The notes under the pieces were generated by a model. That model did not search any database. It had not been told where the DNA came from and saw only the letters and a list, made by a program, of their open reading frames with translations. From NCBI RefSeq assembly GCF_010726955.1, contig NZ_AP022603.1:3534001-3598000 (forward strand): 64,000 nucleotides of DNA. Direction: 5' to 3'. A program made the position numbers and the translations under genes. This document shows positions 36,273 to 44,609 of this stretch, in pieces. Numbering within the stretch: position 1 is the stretch's first letter; the number at the start of each line of letters is the position of its first letter. Origin of the DNA: Mycolicibacterium fallax (GTDB lineage Bacteria; Actinomycetota; Actinomycetes; Mycobacteriales; Mycobacteriaceae).

Positions 36273-36455
36273 TATTTTCCCGGCAGATTCGCCTGCGACA
36301 GGTAAGCGGCCGCGCGACGCAGCACTTCGTTCTCCTGCTCAAGCAGCCGGTTGCGTTTCTTGAGTTCGCGCAGCTCGGCCTTCTCGGCACCGGTGGCACC
36401 GGCGCGCAGGCCGCCTTCGACGTCGGCGCTTTTGAGCCAGTTGTGCAAACTGGGG
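36272..36455 (-). pseudogene. IS3-family transposase orfA, C-terminal fragment
   Basis: Remaining part reads PPSLHNWLKSADVEGG, then EKAELRELKKRNRLLEQENE and VLRRAAAYLSQANLPGK, the leucine-zipper end of an IS3 orfA. The helix-turn-helix half is absent because of the IS256 insertion at 36455. Confidence 0.75.
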
Positions 36456-37943
36456 GGAGAAATTGTCAAGACCTGTGGATCGGGGTGTTTCAGGCGACCT
36501 CCGTTCCGGTGTGCTGATCGCCGCCTGAGGGCGGTTGTGGCGGGGTGATGTCGGTGGGTCGTTCGAGCAGTTTGCCTTTGTGGAAGACCGCGCCGGCACG
36601 GACCAGGGCGACCAGGTGCGGTGCGTTGACGGCCCGCCAACGCCCCTGGGCAGCGTCGATCAGCTTGTAGGCCATGGCAATCCCGGCCGCACGCGATCCC
36701 GGCCCTTTGGTGACTTTGGTCCGAAGTCGTACGGTGGCGAAGGTGGATTCGATCGGATTCGTGGTGCGCAGGTGGATCCAGTGCTCGGCGGGGTACTTGT
36801 AGAACTCCAGCAGAACATCGAGGTCGTCGACGATCTTGGCGACCGCCTTGGGGTACTTGGCCCCGAAGTCGACCTCGAATGCCTTGACCGCGACCTGGGC
36901 CTTGTCGATATCCTCGGCGTTATAGATGTCCTTGAGCGCCGCCAACGCCGACGGGTGCGCCGATTTCGGCAGTGCGGCAAGCACATTGGCTTGCTTGTGG
37001 AACCAGCAACGCTGCTCGCGCGTGGCGGGGAACACCTCACGGACCGCCTTCCAGAACCCCAGGGCGCCGTCGCCGACAGCCAGCACCGGGGCGGTCATCC
37101 CGCGCCGGCGGCAGTCGCGCAGCAGATCGGCCCACGACTCGGTCGACTCCCGATACCCGTCGGTGAGCGCGACAAGCTCCTTGCGGCCGTCAGCACGCAC
37201 GCCGATCATCACCAGCAGGCACAGCTTGGTCTGCTCCAAACGGACCTTGAGGTGAATCCCGTCGACCCACAGGTAGACGTAGTCGGTGCCCGACAGATCC
37301 CGGCGCCCGAACGCGGCAGCTTCGTCCTGCCACTGCGCGGTCAACCGGGTGATCGTCGACGCCGACAACCCCGCACCCGAGCCGAGGAACTGCTCCAACG
37401 CCGGACCGAAATCGCCACTGGACAAGCCGTGCAGGTACAGCAGCGGCAGCACCTCGCTCATCTGCGGGGACTTGCGTGCCCAGGCGGGCAGGATCGCCGA
37501 GGAGAACCGCTGCCGCGCACCGGTATCGGGGTCCACGCGCCGGTCATTGACCCGCGGGGCTTTGACCTCCACCGCGCCGGCCGCGGTCAACACCTCACGC
37601 GGCTGGTGGTAGCCGTTGCGGACCACCAGCCGGTGGCCGTCCTCGTCGAGCTGGTCGGCGAACTGGGCCACGTAGGCGGCGACCTCGGCTTGGAGTGCCG
37701 CAGCCAGCATCTGCCGGGCGCCGTCACGGACGATCTCATCGAGCAACGACCGACGATCACCGCCGGTACTTTCGTTGGCCTCCCGGGCATCGTGAACTAC
37801 GGTGAGCATGGGCGTACCTTCCCGAACCAGCGCGCCAACGCCGGCTCTTGATCAGACCTTGGGTATTCAGATCATCCTCGGGAAGGTGCGCCCACATTTC
37901 ACGCCCCCTCACCGAGGCTCATCCACAGGTTCTGATCATTGCT
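36456..37943 (-). mobile_element. IS256-family insertion sequence, copy 1 (intact)
   Basis: About 1488 bases bounded by imperfect 24-base inverted ends: left GAGAAATTGTCAAGACCTGT, right the complement of GAGCAATGATCAGAACCTGT. Flanked by a 9-10 base direct repeat (CAAACTGGGG at 36446-36455 and 37944-37953). Inserted in orfA of an IS3 element. It carries one intact transposase gene. Confidence 0.88.
36490..37809 (-). CDS. IS256-family transposase, intact (439 aa)
   Basis: Mutator-type DDE transposase. N-terminal region SLLDEIVRDGARQMLAAALQ and APRVNDRRVDP, then first catalytic Asp in YVYLWVDGIHLKVRLEQ, second in VLAVGDGALGFWKAVREVFP, the conserved QRCWFHKQANVLAALPKS segment, and the catalytic Glu in RTTNPIESTFATVRLRT. 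No frameshift or stop is present, so the copy may be active and may act in trans on copy 2. The ATG lies about 130 bases inside the right end. Confidence 0.92.
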   Translation of the reverse strand: MLTVVHDAREANESTGGDRRSLLDEIVRDGARQMLAAALQAEVAAYVAQFADQLDEDGHRLVVRNGYHQPREVLTAAGAVEVKAPRVNDRRVDPDTGARQRFSSAILPAWARKSPQMSEVLPLLYLHGLSSGDFGPALEQFLGSGAGLSASTITRLTAQWQDEAAAFGRRDLSGTDYVYLWVDGIHLKVRLEQTKLCLLVMIGVRADGRKELVALTDGYRESTESWADLLRDCRRRGMTAPVLAVGDGALGFWKAVREVFPATREQRCWFHKQANVLAALPKSAHPSALAALKDIYNAEDIDKAQVAVKAFEVDFGAKYPKAVAKIVDDLDVLLEFYKYPAEHWIHLRTTNPIESTFATVRLRTKVTKGPGSRAAGIAMAYKLIDAAQGRWRAVNAPHLVALVRAGAVFHKGKLLERPTDITPPQPPSGGDQHTGTEVA

Positions 37944-37951
37944 CAAACTGG

Positions 37952-39250
37952 GGTTGCCCCCGTTCGGTAGACACCGGTTAAGCGGCTTCGTCCGCTTGAT
38001 TAATCATCCGTGTCTCGAATTCCACTGGGCTGAGATAGCCGAGTGAACTATGGGACCGTCGCCAATTGTACACGTTCTCAATCCAATTCGCGACCGCGGT
38101 AATGGCTTCGGTGTGCGTGGTGAAGTGCCACCGGTGATAGAACTCTGTTTTCAGCGTCGACCAGAAACTCTCCTGCTGGGCATTGTCCCAACACACACCG
38201 GTTCGCCCCACCGACTGGCGCACATTCAATTCCTCGGCCACGTTGAACATCTGCGTGGAGGTGTACTGACAGCCGCGATCTGCATGGAACACCAGCCCTT
38301 TCAGCGGCCCGGTCACGGGGTCCCGGAACAGGTGCGCCCGGCGCAGCGCGGCCTCCACCACATCGGTGTGCAGGGTATCGGCGAACGCATACCCCAGCAC
38401 CCGCCGCGAGCAACCGTCACGAACCGCGCACAGGTACAGCCAGCCCTCGTCAGTGCTCAGGTAAGTGATGTCAGACGTCCACACCTTGTTCAGTGCGCCT
38501 TGGTCGAATCGCCGGCCCACCAGGTCCGGCAACGTGTGCGCGCGGTCATCGACGATCGTGGTCGGCGGATGCCAGGTGCGCGGGCTGATGCCCTCGATCC
38601 CGTTGTCCGCCATTATCTTCGCCACCGTCTTGCGGGACACGACCTCTCCCTGCCGGCGCAGCGCCGCATGGATCCGCGGAGCGCCGTCGACCCCGTCGGA
38701 TTCCTCGTGAGCGGCTTTGATCACCTCGGTCAGCTCGGCGCGCCGCCGCGCACGCGGGCCGAGCTCCTGCTCGCGAGACTTGACCCACTTGTAGTAGCCG
38801 GAGCGAGAGACCCCCAGCAGCCGGGCGCACCGGCTGACGGTGAACGTGGCCTTCTCCGCGTCGATCAGTGCGAACGCCTCGGCGGGTTCGGACCGGTCTC
38901 CTTCGCGAAGAAGGCAGCGGCTTTTTTAGGAATTCCCGATCCATCCGCAGTTCGGTGACTTCCACCCGTAGCCGTTCCAATTCCGCCCGCTCATCAATAT
39001 CCAGAGCTTCCGGCGCGGAATCACGCTGCGAACGCTGAATTCCGACCCACCGGCCCAGCAACTGCTCACCGACCCCGAGTTCACGCGCCACCTCGGCAAT
39101 CGACCGCCCGGTGTCAATCACCAGATTCGCGGCCTCACGCCGATATGCCGGCGTATACGACGCCCTCTTCTTCGCACCCACAACAACATCCTTTCCCGGC
39201 CGGCAGCACACTGCCAAACCAATCGGGATGTCTACCGAACGGGGGCAACC
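37952..39250 (-). mobile_element. IS3-family element (second subgroup), about 1.3 kb
   Basis: Bounded by perfect 22-base inverted repeats GGTTGCCCCCGTTCGGTAGA(CA) at 37952-37973 and its complement at 39229-39250. It contains orfA and orfB on the minus strand. No direct target duplication is seen at the two flanks (left AACTG, right TCAAA), which suggests recombination after insertion. The left terminus overlaps the duplicated target of the neighbouring IS256 copy. Confidence 0.88.
37978..39181 (-). pseudogene. IS3-family transposase orfA/orfB, frame disrupted
   Basis: orfA begins at GTG 39181 (VGAKKRASYTPAYRREAANL, helix-turn-helix, RAELERLRVEVTELRMDREF) and reaches a slippery A6G run at 38921-38927. 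A -1 shift there gives KKAAAFFAKETG but then stops at 38865. The orfB core (LIDAEKATFTVSRCARLLGV, NKVWTSDITYLSTDEGWLYL, VFHADRGCQYTS, CWDNAQQESFWSTLKTEFYH, ending QADEAA) is in the third frame, so one base appears to be missing between 38895 and 38910. The DDE residues themselves are intact. Confidence 0.7.
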
Positions 39251-39297
39251 TCAAACCGGGACTCGACGCGCTCAGGATCAACCTCTACCGTGACCAT
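39251..39297 (-). pseudogene. 5' fragment of a gene cut by the IS3 element
   Basis: ATG 39297 opens MVTVEVDPERVESRFE, then runs into the IS3 terminus. The phrase resembles the start of short zinc-finger proteins that accompany some actinobacterial integrases, but it is too short for a firm call. Confidence 0.3.
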
Positions 39298-39316
39298 CAG
39301 TGCCTCCGCGCACTAC

Positions 39317-39366
39317 GCACGGCGTCACCGAGAACTCCGCCAAGAAATTCAGCGGTGACGCCGTGC
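39317..39366. repeat. Perfect 14-base inverted repeat with 22-base loop
   Basis: GCACGGCGTCACCG at 39317-39330 and its exact complement CGGTGACGCCGTGC at 39353-39366, in the short gap between the IS3 and IS256 elements. No U-run follows. It could be a terminal repeat, a hairpin or a regulatory site of the truncated gene beside it. Confidence 0.8.
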
Positions 39367-39410
39367 ACCCATCAGTTCCTCGACACACTGACGGTGCCGA
39401 CCACCAAGAT

Positions 39411-40896
39411 GAGGAATTGTCAATACCTGTGGATCGGCGTGTTTCAGGCGACCTCCGTTCCGGCTTGCTGATCGCCGTCTGAGGGCGGTGTCGGTGGGGT
39501 GATTTCGGTGGGGCGTTCGAGCAGTTTGCCCTTGTGGAAGACCGCGCCGGCGCGGACCAGGGCGACCAGGTGTGGTGCGTTGACGGCACGCCAGCGGGCC
39601 GCGGCGGCGTCGATGAGCTTGTAGGCCATGGCCAGACCAGCCGCACGTGATCCCGGCCCCTTGGTGACCTTGGTTCTCAAACGTACTGTGGCAAAGGCGC
39701 TTTCGATCGGATTTGTCGTGCGTAGGTGGATCCAGTGCTCGGCGGGATAGTGGTAGAACTCCAGTAGGGTGTCCAGATCGTCGGTGATCTTGGCGACCGC
39801 CTTGGGGTACTTGGCCCCGAAGTCGACCGTGAAGGCCTTGACCGCGACCTGGGCCTTGTCGATATCCTCGGCGTTGTAGATCTCCTTGAGCGCCGACAAC
39901 GCCGACGCGTGCGCTGATTTTGGCAGGGCGGCAAGCACATTGGCTTGCTTATGAAACCAGCACCGCTGTTCTTTGGTGGCCGGGAACACCTCGCGTACCG
40001 CTTTCCAGAAGCCGAGTGCGCCATCGCCGACGGCGAGCACGGGTGCGGTCATGCCGCGTCGTTTACAGTCGCGCAGCAGATCAGCCCACGACTCGGTCGA
40101 TTCCCGGTAGCCGTCGGTGATCGCCACGAGCTCTTTGCGGCCGTCCGCGCGCACGCCGAGCATCACCAGCAGACACAGCTTTTCCTGGTCCAGGCGGACC
40201 TTGAGGTGGATGCCGTCGACCCACAGGTAGACGTAGTCGGTGCCGACAGGTCCCGGGCGGCAAACGCGCGGGCCTCGTCCTGCCACTGGCTGGTCAGCCG
40301 GGTGATCGTGGTGGCCGAGAGCCCGGCACCCGAGCCCAGGAACTGCTCCAGAGCGGGGGTGAAGTCGCTGGTGGACAGCCCGTGCAGGTACAGCAGCGGC
40401 AGCACTTCGCTCATCTGCGGTGACTTGCGTGCCCAGGCCGGCAGGATCGCCGAGGAGAACCGTTTCCGGTCACCGGTGTCGGGGTCGACGCGTTTGTCGT
40501 TGACTCGCGGTGCTTTCACCTCAACTGCCCCGGCTGCCGTCAGCACCTCGCGGGCCTGGTGATAGCCGTTGCGGACCACCAGCCGATGCCCCTTCTCATC
40601 GAGCTGATCGGCGAACTGGGCCACGTAGGCGGCGACCTCAGCCTTCAACGCGGCGGCCAGCATCTGACGGGCGCCGTCGCGGACGATCTCGTCCAACAAC
40701 GACCGACCAGCACCGCCAGTGCTTTCGTTGGCCTCGATGGCATCGTGAACTACGGTGAGCATGGGCGTACCTTCCCGAACCAGCGCGCCAACGCCGGCTC
40801 ATGATCGGACCTTCGGATATTCAGATCATCCTCGGGAAGGTGCGCCCACTTTCACGCCCCCTCACCGAGGCTCATCCACAGGTTCTGATCATTGCT
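39411..40896 (-). mobile_element. IS256-family insertion sequence, copy 2 (transposase broken)
   Basis: About 1486 bases, same family and orientation as copy 1 but clearly diverged (several substitutions per line). Ends GAGGAATTGTCAATACCTGT and the complement of GAGCAATGATCAGAACCTGT. Its own direct repeat CCACCAAGAT flanks it at 39401-39410 and 40897-40906, so it inserted independently of copy 1. Confidence 0.88.
39444..40762 (-). pseudogene. IS256-family transposase with 1-base deletion
   Basis: The N-terminal part reads from ATG 40762 (MLTVVHDAIEANESTGGAGR to FAARDLS), then the frame is lost near 40250, where copy 1 has GGTGCCCGACAG and this copy GGTGCCGACAG (one C missing). The C-terminal part (GTDYVYLWVDGIHLKVRLDQ, VGDGALGFWKAV, NPIESAFATV) continues in the next frame to 39444. 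All catalytic residues are retained, so the inactivation is a single event. Confidence 0.85.
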
Positions 40897-40943
40897 CCAC
40901 CAAGATCAACCCCACCCCGACACCAACCACCACATCGGCAAGA

Positions 40944-41339
40944 TCAATGACGCCACAACACCCCATGGCCGTCATCCCCAGTGACGGTCAACACCCAGTC
41001 GTAAATCGCGCCAATCACGTCGTAGAGCAGCCGCGAGTTTGTCGACGTGGTCCGCCCCGACGCCACCGGGGCACCTTTGGGAACACCGGCCGGCAACCGC
41101 AACGTGCCGGTCCGCCAATCGGCAACATCATCGACGCGGGCAGCGCGAACCGACACCTCGAAATCCAGGACATCTTGATCACCGGTGGCAATCCGGCGAG
41201 CACGTTCAAGCAGAACGCCCAGCTCGGCGGCGGTATGGGCAGAACCGACATGCTCGACCAACTCGTCACGGCGGCCGGACTTGCGCATCACCTGCACTGC
41301 CACCGCACCCGAGGCGGTGCGGACCTTGCGCACAAACAC
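40944..41339 (-). pseudogene. IS1634-type transposase, N-terminal fragment
   Basis: Starts MFVRKVRTASGAVAVQVMRK, then SGRRDELVEHVGSAHTAAEL, TLRLPAGVPKGAPVASGRTT, SRLLYDVIGAIYDW, the conserved N-terminus of IS1634-family transposases. After about 115 residues it runs into unrelated sequence and stops at 40944, next to the IS256 copy. The remaining several hundred residues, including the DDE core, are missing. Confidence 0.65.
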
Positions 41340-41440
41340 CCACCGGACCCTACCCCGTTAGTAAGCCAAAACCAGGCCACCCCTGAGCGAATACGCAGGT
41401 CAACGGGCTAGCCGCCCCATCACTCTGGCAAGCGACAGAG

Positions 41441-41566
41441 GTGTCCTAACTCAGGTCAAACCTGGGTACTAAGCAAAATGTCCAAACTCAGGCCTAAGTC
41501 AGGAGAATCTGCTGGGGTGTCCAAACTCAGGCCGAAATGCAGCGGAGGTGTCCTAACTCAGGCCGG
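41441..41566 (+). repeat. Four near-identical 16-19 base direct repeats
   Basis: Core GTGTCC(T/A)AACTCAGGCC at 41441-41456, 41479-41495, 41517-41535 and 41548-41566, spaced 31-39 bases. The array lies in the only gene-free stretch over 300 bases (41340-41665). Multiple short terminal repeats of this layout are typical of IS21-type or Tn7-like transposon ends, of which this may be a left-over terminus. Confidence 0.85.
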
Positions 41567-41665
41567 GGTCCAGTTTGGCCGACTGTCACCACCACTCCGA
41601 CCCGATGTTGCGCTTGCGCCAGAGCGGAACGAAATCATCGTCCGACCATGAGTTTGGGGTGGCAG

Positions 41666-42463
41666 CTACCAGTTGCTTTCCCGACGCCGCCGCAGCTCTG
41701 CGATGTCTTCCGCGATCAGACGATCGATCCGCTTACCTAGGATCTCCACCGTCCCGGGTACTGCGTGAGAGAAATCCGGCGCGTAGATGTAGTCGCCGTC
41801 CCCAGCGACATGCACCCAACCCACTGCGTCCTGGGCTGGGTCCAAGCCCCAACTACGAGCAGGATCGCAGCGCGACTGGGCTACCGCCATTGAGATCACA
41901 TCGGCCCTTGCCACGGTCGTGCGTGCCGGTCGTTTTGAGACCACGGGTACGGTCTTGAACCCGCCGTCGTCGATCTCGGAAGTTCGGGTGGTCCCGCGCG
42001 GCCCGAGATCGACGAAAAATGGTGGGGCGACAATAAGGCTGTGAGTTCCTGGTGCCGTCAGGCCGACTGACGTCGCGACGGCGGACCCCAATTGGAGCGG
42101 GGGAACACTGTAGAGGTTGACGGTATTCTCATCGACACGCTGCGACGCAAGAAACCCAATTTGGTCTGCGCGGCATGCCGCGACACGAACAGTCCCGGAC
42201 CTCGGGGGCAAGTAGTGGACCTGGCATTCAAGCCAGATATCGGCGTTGATGTATGCGGTGATCCAATTCTGAACGAATTTGAGATCACCACAGTGTAGCT
42301 GGTCCCAATAGGCGTCGCGTTCGCGTCCCTCATTCTGTCCCGGCGGCGTCCGGCCGAACAACGGATATGGAAGATTCTCGAGCCCCCTTAATTCGTAGAT
42401 CACAGCCAAGTCGTCCAAGCTGACGCAGCCCAATAGGTCCAGTATTTCTGGTGCAGATGACAC
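41666..42463 (-). CDS. EspG-like ESX secretion chaperone (265 aa)
   Basis: Reads like an EspG-family protein, which are cytoplasmic chaperones that hold ESX substrates before type VII secretion. Supporting pattern: SLDDLAVIYELRGLENLPYP near the start, then RVAACRADQIGFLASQRVDE, APGTHSLIVAPPF and a helical C-terminus (EILGKRIDRLIAEDIAELRR). Length is in the EspG range (about 260-300). The GTG start is 4 bases after the upstream stop. It is the last gene of a four-gene leftward unit and no PE/PPE genes or ESX core genes lie in the window, so it would be a dedicated orphan chaperone. G+C is lower than the surroundings. Confidence 0.6.
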   Translation of the reverse strand: MSSAPEILDLLGCVSLDDLAVIYELRGLENLPYPLFGRTPPGQNEGRERDAYWDQLHCGDLKFVQNWITAYINADIWLECQVHYLPPRSGTVRVAACRADQIGFLASQRVDENTVNLYSVPPLQLGSAVATSVGLTAPGTHSLIVAPPFFVDLGPRGTTRTSEIDDGGFKTVPVVSKRPARTTVARADVISMAVAQSRCDPARSWGLDPAQDAVGWVHVAGDGDYIYAPDFSHAVPGTVEILGKRIDRLIAEDIAELRRRRESNW

Positions 42464-42467
42464 CGTT

Positions 42468-42977
42468 CTAGCCCTTGGACGGGGCGAGTGCCGCTGGCAG
42501 CCCCGGGCACATTTGGGCGAGACTGCCAGTTGCCTGATCGAGCAAGATCACGTTCTCCTGTGTGTGCGACTGTACTTCGCTAATTGGGGTGTCGGGATGT
42601 TTCGAAAGGTAGCGCTGAAGTTGGGCTGACTTCTCAGCAACACTTGCCCAAGAGAGCAATGCCTGCTTGATCTCCGGTTTGGAGACGGTGTCAGCTGTCG
42701 CGCGCAGCTTCGTGCCCATCGCCGTCTGGCTGCCGACCGAGTCTGAATCGTTCTCTGAACCCGCTGTGTCGAGGGCGCGGTCGTTGGCGGCCTCGACTAA
42801 GGCGACCATGGCGGACCACTGGACGCCGAGATTCTCCACAGTGGTGCAGTCATTCGCCGGGCGGTTCGAGTCGATATAGATCGACCAAATCGCCAATGAC
42901 ACCACCGCTGCGACTGCGGTGAGAGTGGCAGCCAACAGCCATGGGCGTCTGGCGTTGGATCTGGGCATCTCTTTCAT
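42468..42977 (-). CDS. Membrane-anchored hypothetical protein of the ESX-like cassette (169 aa)
   Basis: One N-terminal membrane segment at about 13-35 (WLLAATLTAVAAVVSLAIWS), then an outside domain with exactly two cysteines (NDCTTVENLGVQWSAMVALV and AQMCPGLPAAL), probably a disulfide. The body is helical (TKLRATADTVSKPEIKQALL, SWASVAEKSAQLQRYLSKHP). The ATG overlaps the upstream stop (ATGA), so it is co-translated with the 407-aa protein. Possible roles are an immunity or assembly factor for that protein; nothing in the sequence decides this. No recognised family. Confidence 0.65.
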   Translation of the reverse strand: MKEMPRSNARRPWLLAATLTAVAAVVSLAIWSIYIDSNRPANDCTTVENLGVQWSAMVALVEAANDRALDTAGSENDSDSVGSQTAMGTKLRATADTVSKPEIKQALLSWASVAEKSAQLQRYLSKHPDTPISEVQSHTQENVILLDQATGSLAQMCPGLPAALAPSKG

Positions 42978-44197
42978 GGTGAGGGAATTGATGGTAGAGG
43001 TGATCCGGTGGTCATCTGCGGTATTGTGGGGCCCTCGACAGCGGGCATGCCGGGGCCGACCATATGACTCTGGCCACCCATATCCGGGATATACAAGTTC
43101 AAGCCGGGATTTCTAGACATGATGGCAAAAATGCCGGAATTATCAATTTTTTGCCAGTCGTTTAGGCCCCAGAATGGCTGCGGTAATCCTGCAAGCTTAC
43201 CGGTTGCTGCGACTTGTTTGACATGTTCGACTTCAATGTCGTGGTCTATCCATTGCGCCATATAGTATTTTCCGCCGTCTTGTATCCATTGAACGTGTCC
43301 AGGATTTGGCGTGAAGGTTTCTCCGGTAATGCGGAACTTATAGGACTCTTTACCGATGAGGGCCGGCTCGCCCCCCCGGACGCTTCCTGGCTGCGGTGAT
43401 CCGATAGTTCGCATCCCAGTGCTCGCGCCGACGATCGGCTTGTCTAGCTGTCTGTGTTCGGCGGACGGAATTTGTGGTCCGTTGGGCGCTGTGGGGAAGT
43501 CGGGGAGTGTGTCGTAGGACCGTGAGCGATCGATTCTCCAGTGGCCGGTCAGCCTGCCGGAATCTTCGGGCGGTTGTAGGTCATTCTCGTCGGTGACGGG
43601 GTTCGGAATATCTTGGGGGAACGGGCCGCCAGCTGGACTCAGTGGTACGCGGTTGTCGACAAGCTGAACGCCACCCTGGCTAGGGTGACCGGTCAGCGGT
43701 TGCGCCCCGGCGCGTATCTCGCTGGCCGCGAACTGCTCGGCAGCGCTCCATTTTTGGGTGGCTTGCCGAATGGCCATTTCCTTTGTGGTGGCAACTGACT
43801 GATACTCGAGGTCGGTTGCAGTGACCCTCAGGTTGTCGCTGACGGCGAGCTTATTCGATGATCGAGTGTCGTCAATCAACTCAAGTACTGCCGATCGGGC
43901 TCTGATAACGTTGTCCATGGCTGTGGTTGCCCGGCGCTGCAAAACGCCGGTGGTATCAGCATCATCGGCGATAGTAGCGTTATGGCGGACCGCTGTCGTG
44001 ACGATGGTTCCCGCGGTGTTGCCAGACCATTCGGGTGCCCGGACGGCACCAACGTAGGCGTCGCCATGTTCGGCAAGTCGTTGCACTGACTGAGGCCAGG
44101 CATTGATCAGGTTGAGTACTCGCTGTGGATCAGCCGCTCGAATATCGCTTTCGGTCCACTCGATCTGTGCATCAGACAATCTGCACTCCTGACTCAT
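42974..44197 (-). CDS. WXG100-like multidomain protein, putative ESX substrate (407 aa)
   Basis: N-terminal about 160 residues are a helical hairpin-type domain like those of T7SS substrates (DIRAADPQRVLNLINAWPQS, VGAVRAPEWSGNTAGTIVTT, RRATTAMDNVIRARSAVLEL, MAIRQATQKWSAAEQFA), with the W-S-G turn in PEWSGNTA. A Pro/Gly linker follows (about 165-275), then a compact C-terminal domain (SYKFRITGETFTPNPGHVQW, GGKYYMAQWIDHDIEVEHVK, PQPFWGLNDWQKID, NPGLNLYIPDMGG) that I do not recognise and that could be an effector. No signal peptide. The ATG at 44197 overlaps the upstream gene by 26 bases; TTG 44179 is an alternative. Confidence 0.65.
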   Translation of the reverse strand: MSQECRLSDAQIEWTESDIRAADPQRVLNLINAWPQSVQRLAEHGDAYVGAVRAPEWSGNTAGTIVTTAVRHNATIADDADTTGVLQRRATTAMDNVIRARSAVLELIDDTRSSNKLAVSDNLRVTATDLEYQSVATTKEMAIRQATQKWSAAEQFAASEIRAGAQPLTGHPSQGGVQLVDNRVPLSPAGGPFPQDIPNPVTDENDLQPPEDSGRLTGHWRIDRSRSYDTLPDFPTAPNGPQIPSAEHRQLDKPIVGASTGMRTIGSPQPGSVRGGEPALIGKESYKFRITGETFTPNPGHVQWIQDGGKYYMAQWIDHDIEVEHVKQVAATGKLAGLPQPFWGLNDWQKIDNSGIFAIMSRNPGLNLYIPDMGGQSHMVGPGMPAVEGPTIPQMTTGSPLPSIPSP

Positions 44198-44435
44198 CGA
44201 GTGCGGTCACGCTTCGGTGATGAACGTTGGTTGCGTCGCCGGCTGCATAGATGCGACTTGCGCTTGCCTGGTTCAGTTGCGGAAGGACCTCGTTGGTGAC
44301 CCACAAGGCAGCTACGAGCGACGGGCTCAGTCTGTGCCCGTCTGCGGCAAGTTCTTCAGCTGCGAGTGAATCGCCGACGTCGACGAGCACTCCTGGTATT
44401 CGGCCGACGTCTTCGCTAACTACCAAGTCCGTCAC
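44172..44435 (-). CDS. Small EspC/WXG-like protein (87 aa), first gene of the ESX-like cassette
   Basis: Predicted two-helix protein of 87 residues from GTG 44435 (VTDLVVSEDVGRIPGVLVDV, LAAEELAADGHRLSPSLVAA, LWVTNEVLPQLNQASASRIY, AGDATNVHHRSVTALDESG). Size, lack of cysteine and signal peptide, and position ahead of a larger WXG-like protein fit the small ESX-secreted or EspC-like group. The resemblance is structural rather than a motif match, so confidence is moderate. The upstream frame extends further but is made of sequence antisense to the neighbouring SDR remnant. Confidence 0.5.
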   Translation of the reverse strand: MTDLVVSEDVGRIPGVLVDVGDSLAAEELAADGHRLSPSLVAALWVTNEVLPQLNQASASRIYAAGDATNVHHRSVTALDESGVQIV

Positions 44436-44609
44436 GATCAGTACCCCCAGTGCGTTCGTGTGCTCGGAAGTCGTCGCGAGACACTCCAACCAGTCCGACC
44501 GTAGCAGCTCAGTTGGGTTGCGCGTTTCGTTTGTTCGAACGCCCGCGCCATGGAAATGCTGTAAGACGTACCGTTGGAGTATCCGCAGAGACTGGAGTGA
44601 GGGTGAGTC

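Larger units (their letters stand above)
35363..36455 (-). mobile_element. IS3-family element, 5' end removed, orfA interrupted by IS256
   Basis: Second IS3-type element, related to the remnant on its left. It carries the end of orfA and all of orfB. The left terminus is near 35363 (GTCTGCCCCCGGTCTGG). On the right it is interrupted at 36455 by an IS256-family insertion, whose target duplication CAAACTGGGG occurs at 36446-36455 and again at 37944-37953. Beyond that copy, the sequence is another IS3 terminus rather than the rest of orfA, so the 5' end has been lost. Confidence 0.8.

Noticed and set aside
36456..40896. Two IS256 copies as a composite transposon carrying the IS3 element
   Set aside because: Each copy has its own different target duplication at both ends and the copies are diverged, so they inserted separately.
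40944..41339. An intact 131-aa gene
   Set aside because: The first 115 residues match the start of a much larger transposase and the ending is unrelated sequence, so it is a fragment.
41441..41566. Short repeats that could be read as a CRISPR array
   Set aside because: Only four copies, imperfect, unequal spacing, spacers not unique in character, and no cas genes nearby.
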